NCBI GenBank assembly: GCA_900322135.1
Contig: ONYP01000014.1
Coordinates: 1-35,712, forward strand
Source: an uncultured Prevotellaceae bacterium
Lineage (GTDB): Bacteria; Bacteroidota; Bacteroidia; Bacteroidales; Muribaculaceae
Reading direction: 5' to 3'
DNA: 35,712 nt
Part shown: positions 34,143 through 35,712 of the stretch, piece after piece
Layout: the number at the start of each line of letters is the position of its first letter
Numbering within the stretch: position 1 is the first letter of the stretch
Notes under the pieces: generated by a model
Told to the model about the DNA's origin: nothing
What the model saw: only the letters and a program-made list of their open reading frames with translations
The model's database searches: none
Program-made: the position numbers and the translations under genes

Positions 34143-34913
34143 TCACCGTGATTGGGACACCCGCACCGCGCGGATAACATGGCCATAGTAGCGGCTGAAG
34201 TCTTCCGAGTCCCAGTACTGCGAATCAAAGTAGAGGCAGTAAGCACGGTCTGGGAGATATGAGTAAAGCGAGCGCGACCAATAGATGCCGTAAGTTCCCG
34301 CGTATTCAAGCGAACTGCCGTCGCGGTATCCTGCAGCAGGCAAGAACATGGTGTTTCCGTTGGGCCCTGTAACCAAATGGCCATTCACGCCGTTACTTTG
34401 TGTCCACTGCCAGGTACAAGAATTAACGAGTTCGGCGACCTGCTCCACCGACGGCAAGCACCACGATGTGCCCATGTTCACGCGGGCTGCATCGTCCTCA
34501 GGCTCCATCTCCGTCTTGTTGTCAACAGGGCCAAAGTCGCTGCTTGTGTTGTACTTTGAAATATACCGATATCCATCCTCGTCATAGTACCACCACTTGT
34601 AGTTCTCATAGGTATACTCATCCTTGGGAACCGTTTCACTCCAGGCGAAGTAGTCACCATATTCCTCCGGGCTACTAGCCCCCAAATTACATGTTGCCCA
34701 CAGTGTGCCACTGGGCAAGCCCAGATCCACATACTCGTAATTGCCAGCATCAGGCCAAGAGCCCTTTAACAGATAATCTATTAAGCAGGTCACATCCGAT
34801 ATATCAACTTGACCATCAAAATTCACATCACCACGGAGGTACTCCTGTGCATTGGAGGCCAGAGAGGACAACATCAACAATGATAAAACAAAAAATGAGT
34901 TGAACTTCTTCAT
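34143..34913 (-). CDS. FISUMP-domain secreted protein with N-terminal half-dockerin
   Basis: Exported protein of 256 residues. Signal peptide about 1-22 (ending SLASNA). Residues 24-53 carry one calcium-loop dockerin repeat (YLRGDVNFDGQVDISDVTCL then IDYLLKG) rather than the usual pair. Residues ~58-254 are a Fibrobacter-major-paralogous (FISUMP) domain: YVDLGLPSGTLWATCNLGAS, EYGDYFAWSET, SWCLPSVEQVAELVN, NTMFLPAAGYRDG, and a terminal RAVR. The domain is frequent in secreted Bacteroidales proteins and has no proven function. Base composition is intermediate, unlike the AT-rich genes to its left. Confidence 0.87.
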   Translation of the reverse strand: MKKFNSFFVLSLLMLSSLASNAQEYLRGDVNFDGQVDISDVTCLIDYLLKGSWPDAGNYEYVDLGLPSGTLWATCNLGASSPEEYGDYFAWSETVPKDEYTYENYKWWYYDEDGYRYISKYNTSSDFGPVDNKTEMEPEDDAARVNMGTSWCLPSVEQVAELVNSCTWQWTQSNGVNGHLVTGPNGNTMFLPAAGYRDGSSLEYAGTYGIYWSRSLYSYLPDRAYCLYFDSQYWDSEDFSRYYGHVIRAVRVSQSR

Positions 34914-34944
34914 ATTGCATCTATATTAAGTGGAAGACTGACAA

Positions 34945-34952
34945 CAAATTTA
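34945..34952 (-). promoter_or_regulatory. Promoter of the FISUMP gene
   Basis: TAAATTTG on the minus strand matches TAnnTTTG; predicted start about 34938, leader ~25 nt. No -33 box seen. Confidence 0.45.
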
Positions 34953-35104
34953 ACTCAACTTTTTGATTGATAGTTGTTTCGCGCCAACAATTCAACGAAT
35001 ACCAAACTTTATCCTGTAAACTCTGAAAATCAGAAGAAATAGCCGGAGGCTTTGCATAATAGGCATTAGCCCTGTAGGTAGAAAGCCGATGACGCTATTT
35101 GACT

Positions 35105-35139
35105 CCCAAAAATTACATCAAAAGAACCGTCCCTTTTTT
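35105..35139 (+). repeat. Dispersed intergenic repeat B, copy 2
   Basis: Second copy of the element at 31393-31426. Read on the minus strand it contains GGGACGGTTCTTTTGATG, of the kind seen around REP-like elements. The adjacent stretch 35037-35100 is bounded by AAATAGC and GCTATTT and holds no gene. Confidence 0.6.
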
Positions 35140-35161
35140 GCTGTTTACTTTAATCGGCGGG

Positions 35162-35712
35162 TTATTTCATCTCGGCATCAATCCAGCCCAGAAGCGATAC
35201 CAACGAGGCATTCCAGTTGATGGCAATTTCGTTGCTGGCATAGGAGCCTGTAGCGTCCTGTTGGCCAGGATTGGGGCCGCCGGCGAGCAGGCCGGGCATG
35301 GGAGCATCAATGCCATCGGCCGACGAAATGCGATGGTGGATGTTCTTGGGGGGCTTGTGGCCATAGCCGGTCACATAGCAGTATCCGGAGGCATTACGGC
35401 CTAAAACATAATCGGCATTCTGGAGGGAGGCTTCAAGATATTTCTTGTCGCCCGTGGCACGGTAGCAGTACATGTGGGCAAGACCACTGGTGCAGAAGCA
35501 CTCAGACAGGCAACCCCAACCGTAGTCATTGGCATGATTACCGGCGGGCGTATTGAACGACGAGCTCTTCAGGGTCGACAACTGATAGTCGCAGAAACCC
35601 AACAACTTGTTGAGCATGAGGTCATGCATGCCGGTTTTGTCGTCGCCGCAGGTAATCCATGAATACATGGCAAGTCCGGTGACATTTCCCCAACCGGGTT
35701 GTGAGAATCCGC
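35162..35712 (-). CDS. Glycoside hydrolase family 9 enzyme, C-terminal part
   Basis: Only the last ~183 residues are in the window; the frame is open to the right edge (GFSQPGWGNVTGLAMYSW upstream of the first internal Met), so this is a partial gene. The catalytic-domain signatures of GH9 are plain: YVTGYGHKPPKNIHHRISSA followed by DG (His/Asp region), PGLLAGGPNPGQQD, and SNEIAINWNASLV with the proton-donor Glu. GH9 enzymes are mainly endoglucanases acting on beta-1,4-glucans. No domain follows the catalytic end, so any dockerin or binding module would be N-terminal and outside the window. Confidence 0.93.
   Translation of the reverse strand, partial: GFSQPGWGNVTGLAMYSWITCGDDKTGMHDLMLNKLLGFCDYQLSTLKSSSFNTPAGNHANDYGWGCLSECFCTSGLAHMYCYRATGDKKYLEASLQNADYVLGRNASGYCYVTGYGHKPPKNIHHRISSADGIDAPMPGLLAGGPNPGQQDATGSYASNEIAINWNASLVSLLGWIDAEMK

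Overview
The window is a Bacteroidales chromosome segment, probably from a gut or rumen lineage near Muribaculaceae or Prevotellaceae. Three things point there: the gene order of the division and cell-wall (dcw) cluster, the repeated use of the Bacteroidetes promoter form (TAnnTTTG at -7, sometimes with TTTG about 20 nt upstream), and secreted proteins with BspA-type (DUF285), FISUMP, WG and dockerin modules. No rRNA, tRNA, insertion sequence or CRISPR array was seen.

Region 1 (1-17.1 kb, all minus strand) is a compact dcw operon read from right to left: rsmH, ftsL, ftsI (with a PASTA domain), murE (meso-diaminopimelate type), mraY, murD, ftsW, murG, murC, ftsQ, ftsA, ftsZ, then a YqeY-like gene and serS, which runs off the left edge. 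Gaps are short and several genes overlap. No mraZ lies upstream of rsmH. A consensus promoter lies inside the 3' end of murC and could drive ftsQAZ separately.

Region 2 (17.1-22.9 kb) holds housekeeping genes: lysA (with a leader that can fold), an Lrp/AsnC regulator, a mannose-1-phosphate guanylyltransferase, an SSB without the usual acidic tip, and argR followed by an ArgC homologue. That homologue has lost the catalytic cysteine, the nucleotide-binding loop and the catalytic histidine motif. This argR plus pseudo-ArgC pair is the most unusual protein-level observation here.

Region 3 (23-35.7 kb) is accessory and surface-oriented: a patatin-like protein with membrane segments, a two-repeat secreted dockerin protein, a 17-repeat BspA-like dockerin protein, a CE1-type esterase, a small membrane protein, a WG-repeat lipoprotein, a small exported protein, a FISUMP protein with half a dockerin, and the C-terminal end of a GH9 glycanase. 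The esterase and GH9 suggest plant-polysaccharide use, and the three dockerin proteins suggest assembly on or near the surface. The AT-rich part (WG lipoprotein and its convergent neighbour) lies between two direct copies of a ~50-bp intergenic repeat, which suggests acquired DNA. Most genes of region 3 have their own promoter and hairpin terminator, unlike the single long operon of region 1.
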